From NCBI GenBank assembly GCA_009760855.2, contig WPIO01000142.1, positions 138,501 through 202,500 on the forward strand: a stretch of 64,000 bases of DNA, read 5' to 3'. A program made the translations under genes and the position numbers. A model generated the notes under the pieces. The model made no database searches. It worked only from the letters and a program-made list of their open reading frames with translations, and was not told the DNA's origin. Source of the DNA: Cristatella mucedo (taxonomy: Eukaryota; Bryozoa; Phylactolaemata; Cristatellidae). Positions 11,641 to 21,800 of this stretch are shown one piece after another; position 1 is the first letter of the stretch; every line of letters starts with the position of its first letter.

Positions 11641-12093
11641 CGCCGGCGCGTAACCGCTACGAACAGGCCCACAATAAACTGTTGCTTTCGGCACCCATTT
11701 GTGGCCGCCTGTGTTTTAACCGCACCGCAGCACTGCATCACACAGTCCACCGGTAGAGAGCCTGGGGACGAGCTTGTCTGCGCGGTTACAGAGTGTTGGT
11801 GCAGTTGAGAACGTGCGAGGAGTGTGGAGATGAAGCTGAACTAGACGCGCAGTGACTTTGTGCGCTTGCGAATAAAGTTCAGTAAAATCCCCAATTTTTG
11901 TGTCTCGCTTTCCAATTCACGCCGCGGACTCACGACCCCCTTTAGTAACGGTAAGCAGGTCAGCGCCAGATACGTTCGTTTCGTGGCGGCCAGCTTATTG
12001 CGCGTAGGCGCGCACCGAACGGCAGTAGGCGCTAGGTTACGCCGCTAAGTAAGCGGCAGGTCAAGCCTACCCCGCCGAGCCTTCGGCGTTACA

Positions 12094-13260
12094 AGACCCC
12101 AGGTACTTCAACGGACGAGGCATCGGCAAGCCGATAAAAGCCCATTGAGGCTATTTCGCGAAAATCAAAAAGAGGACCGGCATCGACTCCATTGTCAGCC
12201 ACGGTGCGGCAGCGAGTGCGGATATGAAGGCAGCTGAGGATTACCTCAAACGTTTGCTGGAACTAGAGCAACAAAAGGACACTTCGCCGGCAAGTCTTCA
12301 ACTGTGACGAGATAGGACTCTTCTGGATGAAGATGCCAAGGAGGACTTAAATAGCGGCAGATGAGAGGAGGATGCCAGGCCACAAATCCGTGAAAGAAGA
12401 ATAGGCTGACCGCTGGCACTGTGCACCAATGCGCGAGCGGCGACTGCAAGATTAAGCCGCTGCTCGTTTATCATTCTCAAAGCCCCAGAGCCTTTACAGT
12501 CGCATAGATTCTGAAAGAAAACTTGCAGGTCATGTGGAGGTCAAACCCGAGGACGTGGGTTGCCAGGCAGTTCTTAATGGACTGGGTGATTTTGGTCCTG
12601 AGGTTAAGAAAGATCTTCAGCAAAATAAACTACCCCAGCAAGCTCTTGTCATCCTGGACGATGCACCTGCAGACACACCTCGCCTCGAAGATGTCAAGTT
12701 GGAAGAGTTCAAACTCATGAAGGCTCTCAACCTTCAGCCGCCCATCACCACTCCTATCCTGCAGCCCATGGACCAGCAGGTGACTTGTTAATTCAAGAAG
12801 TTCAAGCACCTGTTCCGCCACTGCTTTGAGGTGACGGAGAGCAAACACCTCACCCTTCGAAAGTTCTGGAAGGACCACTATAACATCGTGATATGCCTCA
12901 GAATAATAGATATGGCCAGGCAGGGTTTTTAAAGGACCTTGACCTTTGCGTGAAAGAAGTCGCAGCCTGAGTTTTGTTTGAAACGGAACGGATATGGAAA
13001 GACTTGATTCCGAAGCGGCAGCGGTGGAGGAGATAGTATCCCTTGGCAAGACCGTGCGGCTGGACACGGATTTGAGCGACATTAACGAGCTCATCGAGGA
13101 GCTACAGCCGCAGGAGCGCACGGAGGTCTTGCAGGAAATAGGAATAGGTGAGACGGAGGAGGTTATCTCTACAAGTGAGACAAAGGAAATGCTGGGGATG
13201 TGGGAGAAACTGCGTCAGGCTTTTTTCAAAAGAAACACACCGAAAAAATGTTAACTGGCC
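12094..13260 (+). pseudogene. Tigger transposase, catalytic and C-terminal part
   Basis: Continues directly in protein register after the insert (KTPGTST), then KKRTGIDSIVSHGAAASAD, the DDE_1 motif block (NCDEIGLFWMKMPRRT), MPGHKSVKE, LQVMWRSNPRTWVARQF, LVILDDAPADTPRL, ITTPILQPMDQQV and FWKDHYNIV. The last catalytic region reads LDDAP rather than the LDNAP usual in Tigger. At least four frameshifts and several stops show it is inactive. The tail frame 12994-13254 (EEIVSLGKTVRLDTDLSDI) is the acidic C-terminus of the same protein, not a separate gene. Confidence 0.85.
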
Positions 13261-13750
13261 GTGCGACAGAGCTATTTAATGACATTTGCCTGACTCGTTT
13301 CAGAAACATTCTGAAAGCGGTGATGAAACAGACCTCACGGGAAAGGTTTTCATCGAAAAGCCGAAAAGATTTCAGATGAAAGTGAGGAAAAAGCCCGGTG
13401 AAAAAGGCAAAAATTGGTGAATAGGATTCAGGTATTCATTTCAGCCTTTCTCCTCCAACTACGCCAGCATCTTTTAAGCCGTCTGACCTCAGTCAATGCT
13501 GTACATTCAAATTAATAAAAGTCGTTTATTGCAGTAGATTGTATTGCATTGTATTTTCAAACAATATTCAGTATTTATATTTAATTTTAAAACGTGTGGC
13601 GAAAAAACATCGCTTGTGTTTTTGGGTCCGGAACGGACAAACGGCATTTCAATTCATTTAAATGGGGAAAACTGATTTCACATACGCTTAATTTCAGTTA
13701 CGAGCTCTGTCACGGCACGAATCGGACTCGTAAGCCAATGTACCACTGTA

Positions 13751-14099
13751 CTGTAGACCAGGCTTGATTAGGTGCAGGTTTGGCCCAATGGTTTTGGCGA
13801 TTGCCACGACATAATTCAATATCGAGGTGAAGTAATCGACGACCGAAGTCGTGTGCGAGAGCGCCGTGGCAGATGTGAAGCGTCTGAGTTCTCTCTTAGA
13901 CTTAGCTTTACAAATGGTTTCTTTACTTTTTATTTCTTTTAGTAGCCGCAACGTGCAACATGCTGTTACCGCATTTTAAAGGGGAGCCGAAGTAAGGAAA
14001 CGCGGGCACAACCGCCTAAGTATGTGCGTTCAAATTGTATATGTTCCTACCGACACGATCGCCTCTGGTCACTGTCTGCCTTGCTGCGGCATGTCAGGA
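13751..14099. other. Unassigned, possible downstream part of gypsy relic
   Basis: Lies 3' (minus strand) of the Ty3/gypsy RT remnant. Frames are broken and no RNase H or integrase motif could be identified. Confidence 0.3.
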
Positions 14100-14815
14100 A
14101 CGCCCCAGTAATGGCTTGTTAGCTAGCAGCAATCGCAGTTTGCTGAGGTAACTGAGTATGCCTGGCTATGCTCTCACTCAGGTTGGTCAGGCAAGGTTGA
14201 CTTTCCATCACCTTTAAGTGTGAGTTGATTAACGAATAGATGACATCAATGACTCGCAAAAATTCTGCAAATACCTCACGGGGGGGGGGCTGAACCAATC
14301 CCGAATGGCAAGCGCACAATTGAAAGCGACCAAATAGTGTCCGTCCCAATATTCACTCGAAGACGGCTGGTCGTATTAACATTGTATGGCGGCAAAATGG
14401 TCAAAATATCAAAGTTTGTGAAAGTTTGCCTTGTCAAAGACAGGCAAGTTATATACACAATCCCAAGTATGGACGATTGACAAATGACGAGAACGTGGTC
14501 AACAAATTTACTTCGTAAGCTAAACTGGTAGTGTCATCAGGCGTTCGGACCTAGTATGTTCGCTATATATTGCATTATTTAGTGCCCTTCAGTCAATGCA
14601 CACGCCGAGCTTTTCTGTGAGTGACTTCGCGACTAATAAACTGAGGCTGACCCCAGTTAAAGCCTCGGCAGTGTTTACAAGTATCGCATCCTTCACCTGT
14701 GCTAGCGCGTGGTTCTCAACTAATCCCCGTACTCGAGAACAACGCGACGCGAAACACTTCCTGAATAACCATTCGGCTGGACATTCGGATGCAGCTTGAT
14801 TTTACAATTGCCAAC
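14100..14815 (-). pseudogene. Ty3/gypsy-type reverse transcriptase relic
   Basis: Minus-strand translation shows LTR-retrotransposon RT blocks in order: LGVCID-stop-RALNNA (the CIDYRALN block), SLSIVRLPFGIGSAPP (the LPFG.ASAP block) and sequence downstream of it. Stops, frameshifts and a poly-G run at 14279-14289 interrupt the frame. The YxDD box and flanking LTRs were not found. It is an internal fragment only. Confidence 0.65.
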
Positions 14816-14861
14816 GGGCGTCCCAAACGACTGAAGGCGTCGGACAAACATTCCACCACCC

Positions 14862-14875
14862 CCCCCCCCCCCCGC
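14862..14875. repeat. Poly-C run
   Basis: Homopolymer of C, one of several C/G runs in the window. Length may be affected by sequencing error. Confidence 0.8.
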
Positions 14876-15074
14876 TCACACTACCACGGCGTCAAGTAGC
14901 GACCTGCTGAGCCTGGTCACTATATTGCAAGTGGCTCCGGTACCAACACGCCTTTAGTGCAACGAACAAGCTCCGAAACATTATTATCCCAAGGCACGGC
15001 TTACTCTGTAGCACAACTGAAGCATTTGAGAAAGTATCAAATTCAGATGAGCCAGCTGTTGCAATGGCATGTGG

Positions 15075-16050
15075 TATCTGCTGTAATAATATAATAACAT
15101 GTGCATAGTGCCATAAGGGAAAAATCTCTTTCTATGCACTTAAAATACGCTGTAAAGGAAGCATGATCAAATGGCTTGTGGGAACATAAACAGTGTCGAC
15201 AAACATAGAGTTGGTCAGAACTGACAGGCACAGCGTCAACATGTAAAATACAGTTAACAGTTAAATAACGTAGCGTGCAGTGTCAAAAGTTAGATACGGT
15301 TATAGGTAGCATGCAGCTAAGCAAGCCTGAATTTTTGCCATTTTACGCAGCTGGAAAGTAGGCAGACTTTACCGTGGAGCTGATGTGGTCATCTGGTGAA
15401 AGGTAGCTTTTCAGGACTAATCACCTGGAATTCGTGTAGACAAAACAGAAGATACGCTGGTTTTTTTAGTCACATTTCGTTTGCCCACAATTAGTAAGTT
15501 GGCTTTACTATAATTTAGTTTGAGAAAGTATGCTGCCATCCACATGCGGATGTCAGCAATACATGCAGAAAGGGAGTTGTGAGATATCGACATGCTGGAA
15601 GGCTGGGAGGGATCAGAGCAAAGGTACAGCTGGGTATCGTCTGCATAGAAGTGAAAGCCTAGATTGTGATTGGTGATCGCAGCGGCAAGAGGGAGGGTAT
15701 AAGCTGTCGAAAACACGCGGACAGAGCACTTAGACACGGGTATATAATTTATTTGTATAGCGCCTTTAATGAACATAATTTCTATGCAGGTGCTTTACAT
15801 ATGCTACTGGTGACCCCACGACCTCAGTCATCAACTACCTTCACCTTAAGATCGTGGTAGGGACGACTGAGCTCCTTAACCTCTGGACCAAGCCGGAACA
15901 AACACTAAAGTGGTTTATCGGATGATCTTTGTCCGTTTACATCAACACTTTGGAGTATCCCGCTGAGATAGGGCTTAAGCCATTGCTGTGCAGTGCAGTG
16001 CTTGGGATGCCCAGGCGAGATGAGAGGAGCTTAAGAAGAACTTGATGATG
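15075..16050 (-). pseudogene. LINE family A fragment, interrupted by a SINE
   Basis: Minus strand, with the 3' tail at about 15085. The RT part encodes [20 protein letters not shown] and IRMWMAAYFLKLN (15417-15720). A SINE occupies about 15736-15905, and LINE sequence upstream of the YADD box resumes at about 15906-16050. The YADD box is intact but the frame is not. The region between YADD and the 3' UTR is deleted. Confidence 0.75.
15736..15905 (-). mobile_element. SINE with LINE-like 3' end, nested in LINE
   Basis: On the minus strand: tRNA-like head with box A-like TGGTCCAGAGG and box B-like GAGGTCGTGGGGTCACC, then body and a terminal block related to family A ending in CGCTATACAAATAAATTAT. 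It splits the surrounding LINE. Confidence 0.65.
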
Positions 16051-16816
16051 AATAGTAATAAAGACAACAAAAAATTAAGCAAACGAGCAGATAGACCTTA
16101 CCGAACTCGACATTCCTGACCAGACCATTGTACAGCTGAAGCAATTCTGACTCAGTTCAATAATGCGACGCACACGCCGACAGACAGCTGTGAAGTGACG
16201 CCTCGCTTTACATAGCTCTTTTACATAGCTGGTTTTTCCAAAAGCTGAGTACTTCTTGGGTCCATACTCGACAGCGCCATAACGACAGAAGGGTCACTCT
16301 GCTTCGAGGCCACTTGTGACGGTATTCGGCGAGCAGGGATCCGTCGGAGTAAGTTCCAAACAAGTGACGACAGGCGGTAAACCTAAACTCGTGCGGCTTA
16401 GGACCTGAGACCGACAAATCCTCACAGGCTTATTAAGTCTCATATGGGTCGGTGACTGGTTTTTGACCCACTAGCTTTATTGCCTTGACAATCTTGGTGC
16501 TAGTTTATAGTTGTTAGCGTTTGTTGCCCTATTGTAAATGTGGCCTTTTAATAGCCCGTTGATATTTATGGCCTACTCTTTGATGCACCAGAATCGTGCT
16601 TTTATGAGGAAAATTAGTCACAGCTTGGAATTAGTAACTGTATCTAAAGCCCTCGATGTGGCGAGTTTGGTTGTGGTAGCCACTGAGGCCAGTCCAGTTG
16701 GAAAACTCAGATTCTGTCAGGAGAGCCAGCGAGCGCAATCTGTGAGGAAATAAAACTCGTTTTGGTTCTTGCGACGGAACTGTGTACGAGTGAACTAGGG
16801 TTTCAGGCAGGATATC
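16051..16816. other. Unassigned spacer
   Basis: No recognised coding, RNA or repeat content. Frames at 16208-16417 and 16538-16753 have no recognisable motif. Confidence 0.4.
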
Positions 16817-16828
16817 GTTCTGCATGGC

Positions 16829-16922
<94 letters not shown>

Positions 16923-16934
16923 GCCATGCAGAAC
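16817..16934. repeat. (CA)n(TA)n tract flanked by perfect inverted arms
   Basis: GTTCTGCATGGCCGC (16817-16831) is repeated as its exact reverse complement at 16920-16934. Between the arms lies a CA run passing into a TA run. The whole segment can fold into one long hairpin. Confidence 0.95.
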
Positions 16935-17299
16935 TTTAGGCCTCTCCTCGACGCTATATAGTTGGACGACTCAAATGAGACCGAGTGGAGCAGTGGTGTA
17001 AAATGAGTCATTCTGGATTCTGACATAGGGGGGGGGGGGTAAGCAATTGGAATCGGTCGTACGGCTCCTTCCATTAAGGAATTAAATGTCCCATAAATCT
17101 CTGCAGCACTTATTTCTTAAATCGTCTCTATCTATCTCATGGCGATGCGAAGCAACTGTTTTTTTGTATAGTGTGTCCCAACCGATGGCCACTTTAGTGG
17201 GTCTATCTTTGGCGTACCTTTCAGAATCAACAGTCGTGGAGTGACCCTTTCTATTCATTAACTCAAACACAGTGTGCACTGATAGTGCCTGGACGGTTC
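16935..17299 (+). other. Possible Tc1-like transposase debris
   Basis: Scattered weak resemblance to the Tc1 block before and after the second catalytic residue (NESF where DESRF would be expected near 17000), interrupted by a poly-G run at 17027-17038. Too degraded to assign firmly. Confidence 0.25.
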
Positions 17300-17390
17300 A
17301 ACCATCTCATCAAATGTAAAGCGCCTAGAGAGAAATAAATTGAGTTCTCTGAGGGAACTGTATCAAGTGCTTTATTATTATTAGTATCCC
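17300..17390 (+). mobile_element. LINE family A 3' terminus fragment
   Basis: The terminal block (AATGTAAAGCGCCTAGAGAG, GAGTTCTCTGAGGG, TATCAAGTGC) with an ATT tail. Nothing upstream belongs to the element, so it is a very short insertion or remnant. Confidence 0.75.
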
Positions 17391-18390
17391 GCCGACACGT
17401 TGATAGCGATAGAGTGTATCGCATTTCTGACACTATGTTCTGAAAAGCACCCTTCATTGAAGCCGTGTCGACTAATGGATTACTTATAGCGTGTCTATTT
17501 AAAGAGAGCTGAGCCATGGGTTGGGTCGACTGCAGTGGTATCGTTTATTAAGTCATCAACATGGCGATACTAATGGTTTGTCACCACAATGATATTATTA
17601 GTTTGTATGGCCTGTTTACGTTTCATAGAGCTCAAATCGCATGCGATTGTGATCCGAGACTCCAAATCATGAGAACAAGGGAGATGTCATGAGGATATTT
17701 GGATTTCCTCTAGCCGGAAACTGGTTCGAAGGCTGACACGTGCACACAGAATGTGTCACGAACGCAATACTAATGTATAGGCCGCTCATCTGCAGTCGTC
17801 GATAAGTGTTCAGTACACTTTACTCGGAGTAACAGAAACGAGTGTAGAAGCTGACAGGGCAGACCACGTCCGAGTATCGACTTGTACTTAAATAACTGGC
17901 TTTGACAAATAGTTAGGTGCACCCCAAAAAGGGCTTTAGGCTAAAACTGGTGAACAAACTGGTAGAGTAGTTCAGAGAGATATGGAGGAGCCGGCCCAAT
18001 GCTACCTTGTGGGTCGGCATAAGAACTTAACTCGATATCTGTTGATCAAGCAGGAGCCATTCAATTGCAGCTTCTCATAACCTGCCATAGAGACGACCGA
18101 ATCAAAGTCCAGCCCAACTAAGGACCTAGCAAAACGTAAGCACTGAGTAAATTACAGGTATGTAAACGAAGTTCGGCAAGCAATGCAAGCGGCCACAACA
18201 GAAAAATCGTACGAAGGAATGCATGCCGTGATAACGAACAAGTGCCATCATGCAGAACAAATGGCAGCAGCTGCCCATCACAAGTAAACTTTCCAAGTTG
18301 CCAGTCATAAGCCCAATAAACACTGCTCAGTCACACCTGTTAACGTAGTAATGGAAGTCATTGCAGGAGAAGATCATATGGAGGATCGTA
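17391..18390. other. Unassigned region downstream of STARD7
   Basis: Intergenic on current evidence. No motif recognised in either strand. Confidence 0.35.
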
Positions 18391-18393
18391 GTA

Positions 18394-18399
18394 TTTATT
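18394..18399 (-). terminator. Candidate STARD7 poly(A) signal
   Basis: AATAAA on the minus strand (TTTATT on plus), about 320 bases 3' of the STARD7 stop codon. It is the nearest canonical signal I found downstream of the last exon. Confidence 0.4.
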
Positions 18400-18715
18400 T
18401 GGCACGGATGCAGGATAGCAGAGAAAGATCGAATTGGCAATGTCAGTGTACAAGTCGCACGATGAAGGCGATCGAGCGGTTTCGGCTCCAATGCAATGCT
18501 TTGTTCAAGCAGGGCTGAGCACGGTGGGCCGGCTGGCAGGCACCACCTGTTGCAAGTGCGTGTCACCTCCTGCTGGGTGACGAGGCTTGCCAGAGTGGTT
18601 AGCATCTCGACCTGGAGCCGAATGCTGTGATAGGACACACCAGCATGGGGTGCTCAGCGGCAGCAGCTGGACCACGAGCACGGCAGCATGCCAACAAGTG
18701 TCCTCGTCAAGGTCT

Positions 18716-18816
18716 TCACATCCCGACAGCCTCACCAACAGCTTCATTATTGTTGTTTCGGTTTTTCTTCAATTGCAGGGCCACACCGTGAACCTTGCCC
18801 ACAAATTCCGAGAAAC
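18716..18816 (-). CDS. STARD7: STARD7 exon 5 (C-terminus)
   Basis: Acceptor CTTACTTTTAG precedes GTTTCTCGG. The exon opens with 2 nt completing the Gly codon left by exon 4, then 32 codons and TGA at 18716-18718. It reads FSEFVGKVHGVALQLKKN, the final START helix (the MPDFLEKLH helix in vertebrates), then an Asn/Glu-rich tail ending AVGEAVGM. Confidence 0.85.
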
Positions 18817-21800
18817 CTAAAAGTAAGCCATTCATTAAATGGGATAAGCAAGCAGGCCTTTTCTCTCGTCAATAGCTCTATTCAAAGGAATCGCTATTCA
18901 ACGCTCAGTACATCAATATTTTAGCTGAACGCTAGCCGTTATAGCTTAATGTCAACTTCTACACGTTCCGAAAATCCGACCTATAACTGATCTGTACCAA
19001 TCCAGTAAATCTGCATCATCTAGAACACAGGGAAATAACAAACAAGAATTCACTTCTTGCCTAAAAGATTCCTGAAGTGGCCATTACGGTGCTCTAGCTT
19101 TGGGCGGCAAATGGAATTAAAGACGATTCAGGGTCTGTTTGGGTTGGGGTAAGATGCATTAAAGGGCAAAAACCACAACCATACTCTGAGATCAAAGGTC
19201 TAACAGAATGCCACGGCAAGTCTTCAAATCCGACAGACGACATCATCTTGGCTGATCCGTCTTCTCTTTCCTGCTCTAGTGCTAGCACATCTTGCAGCGG
19301 CTCTGAGTGGACCAAGTGGCTGGGCGGTTCGTGGCCACCTGGTCCTTTGCTACCTACTATGGGCTCAGAGGAGAAGGCGACCAGTGAGGCCTTAATATAA
19401 GTAAGTTGAGTAGTTAAGCACTGTAATCAATTAAGCCACCAACAGGAAACTGGAGCATCATAATAGGCAGTAGGTTGTTCACGAACAAGGTGTTGGTACA
19501 ACTGAAGCTGTTAAATTAGCTAATATTTATCTACATAATTTATTAGTGGGTACACACGCACAGAACACATGCAGTGTCTGAATACATTTTCGGCAAGAAA
19601 CCACTGTTGCAATGACCAACATGTCCCTAACTCCGATGAGCATGCATGCGGAGTCAGTGAACCTTTGGGAAAATGAATCTCATAGCCCACGAATAAAAGA
19701 ATGGCAGAGGTCTGCAGTAGAACTTTTGCTACCAAATCTTGGCGGCTATTTCATGCTGCTCCCTTCGTCCACAGTTGCATGTAGCACACTTTGACAAGAA
19801 TGCTCAGATCTCTCTCTCTCTCTCGTCGTTTTTCAATAAGCATTTTTGAAGTACCTAGAAAGTGGTTTAGTCCTTTTAAGATGCCATACAGGCTTTTTAC
19901 AATTAGTATTATCATTACTGCTATCTTTAATATTATACAAAAAGCTAAAGGATATGAACCTTATGCAGCCAAGCACCAGCAGATGGATCGCCAACTTTTC
20001 ACTGCTATATATGCCGATATTCTGTAAAGTAATGGTGGCCTACTTTCACCAGCTTTCGAATTTTCCTGTCTACCTTTTCTCATCATCACAGTGAGCTCGG
20101 CAAGCAGCTCCACGGTGGGTATACGACTGATTGATGTTAGTAAGATTTTCAGTAACTAATACAGGTACTCAAAGCTCTATGATCTTGACAGACCTGCCAA
20201 TGACGCACGAGCGATTAAGTATTAAGTGAATGAGCATAATGCCCACACTTTATGCTATTAAAATAAAAAGCCTAGGACTCTTGTCTTGCTCACAAGCCAG
20301 CAGAAAAGGCCACACACTTCCATGGAATCTGACGAACGCTGCCACTCAACTAATCCGCGAAGAGTGAAGTGCAGCAACCATCAACTCACCTGTGCTAGCG
20401 ACCCAGTTGTAAGCAGCTGATGGTATAGGTGACTGAGGATCGTCGCAGTATGTAATTATATAGTCCAAGCCATCCTAAAATTAAAATAAGTGACTACTTA
20501 GTTCCCTTTAGGTCATCTAGCAGCAGCAGCAGCCAAGCAAGCGTTGATGCCCAGTACAGTTAGAAGGCAGTTAAGTAGTCCATGCACCGAATCCTGTACG
20601 AACACAATAGTACACCTCCAGGCATGGTGAAGTTGGGGGGCCAAGGGGCAGTTATGAGGCAGGAGGAGGATGCAGAGAACAACTTGAATAGTAGAAAGAG
20701 GAATATAGAAGGCAAGCACTGAGGAAGCTTCCTCATAGGGACTGGGAAAGACTAGCAAAAACGACGTAAGCAGCCATCGATAGAAGTTTTAAATAATTTG
20801 CACATCTGCCGGTACCCTGCACGTGCCACACATGCAAAGGCACACAAAGCAAATATGATTCTCTCAGGCGCCACATCTAATCAAACTGTGCAATACATTT
20901 TTGTTCTGTCTTGGTTCTTGGGTAGGAAGTGAAGTTTGGAAAAAGAACATAATTATACACCAAAAATGTTTTAATTAATGACCAGGACATTAATACATTT
21001 GAAATGCGTACGTATTTTCGAGAACAAAGTTTTTTTTTAGCTACCACCAAATATCTGGCTTTAAATAAAAAAACACATTTTTGTCTCCTCACCTTATTTT
21101 ATATGTAATCACAATATTGAATCATGATGTAATTCAACTCATATCACTTATCACAAAACGGTTCTATACTTGTACCTTTATAGTTATAATAACGATAAGT
21201 GACAATAATGTTAGACAAATATATAATAATAATGTATTTGTATAGCACCATCGGAGAATTTAACGTCTTTCTAGGCACTTTGAAGATGCAGTAAAAGAAG
21301 CATGATCAAATGGCTAGTGGTAACATGCACAATGTTAATAAGCATAATATGGTTAAAGGTAACATGCACATAGTCAACATGTAAATATGGCTAGAATATG
21401 GCTAGTGGTAACAAGTTCAGCGAAAGCATGCACAAACTTATAAAGTACAAATCACGAGTAATCAACAAAGGCTGTGAAAAACAGATGCATTTTAGCTTCT
21501 CTTTGAATGTCCTTAAGTCAGGGGATGTTGTGACATCAGTCAGGAGTGAATTCCAGGCTTAGGGAGCAAACAAACTGAAGGCACGGCCTCGATTCTTATC
21601 TTCAGATGAGTTCATCATAGCATAGTACTAATGATCAGTTATTCTATGCTATCACAGATCACAACTAGTACTAGCTTACTCATTAATTATTTACAGAAAT
21701 ATTAGCAATAATATAGTATTAGTAATAGAGCCTAAAAAAGCCTTGAGCCTACCAGTTCAGTTTAGTTCCAGCGACAATGTGGACAGATGTTGGCATTTTC

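Larger units (their letters stand above)
10121..12093 (+). mobile_element. LTR-like insert inside the Tigger copy
   Basis: GC-rich block starting near TGTAGCGG and ending near GGCGTTACA, which form a short imperfect terminal inverted pair of the TG...CA type. Inside in order: a direct duplication at about 10810-11000 (TATTCCCTCCGCAAGAG twice), a (GA)n run, a TATAAATA box at 11219, three 78-bp tandem repeats (11405-11640) and AATAAA signals at 11673 and 11871. TATA followed by AATAAA is the expected U3-R-U5 order of a solo LTR. I see no coding capacity and no clean target-site duplication, so the LTR call and borders are tentative. Confidence 0.45.
9575..13750 (+). mobile_element. Tigger/pogo-type DNA transposon, dead, with nested insert
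   Basis: The left end TACAGCGCTACCTTG resembles the reverse complement of the right end, where GGTACATTGG becomes TACCACTGTA on the plus strand at 13741-13750. Both ends are bounded by TA, as expected for the pogo/Tc1-mariner superfamily. Between them lies a decayed transposase in two parts (9778-10120 and 12094-13260), separated by about 2 kb of LTR-like sequence. A Tigger without the insert would be about 2.2 kb, a normal size. The terminal-repeat match is partial, so exact ends are inference. Confidence 0.7.

Noticed and set aside
12994-13254. Independent 86-codon gene
   Set aside because: It is the acidic C-terminus of the broken Tigger transposase.
14279-14289. Poly-G/poly-C runs (also 14862, 17027, 49495, 50670, 59941) as regulatory signals
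   Set aside because: Homopolymers with no context; may include sequencing length error.
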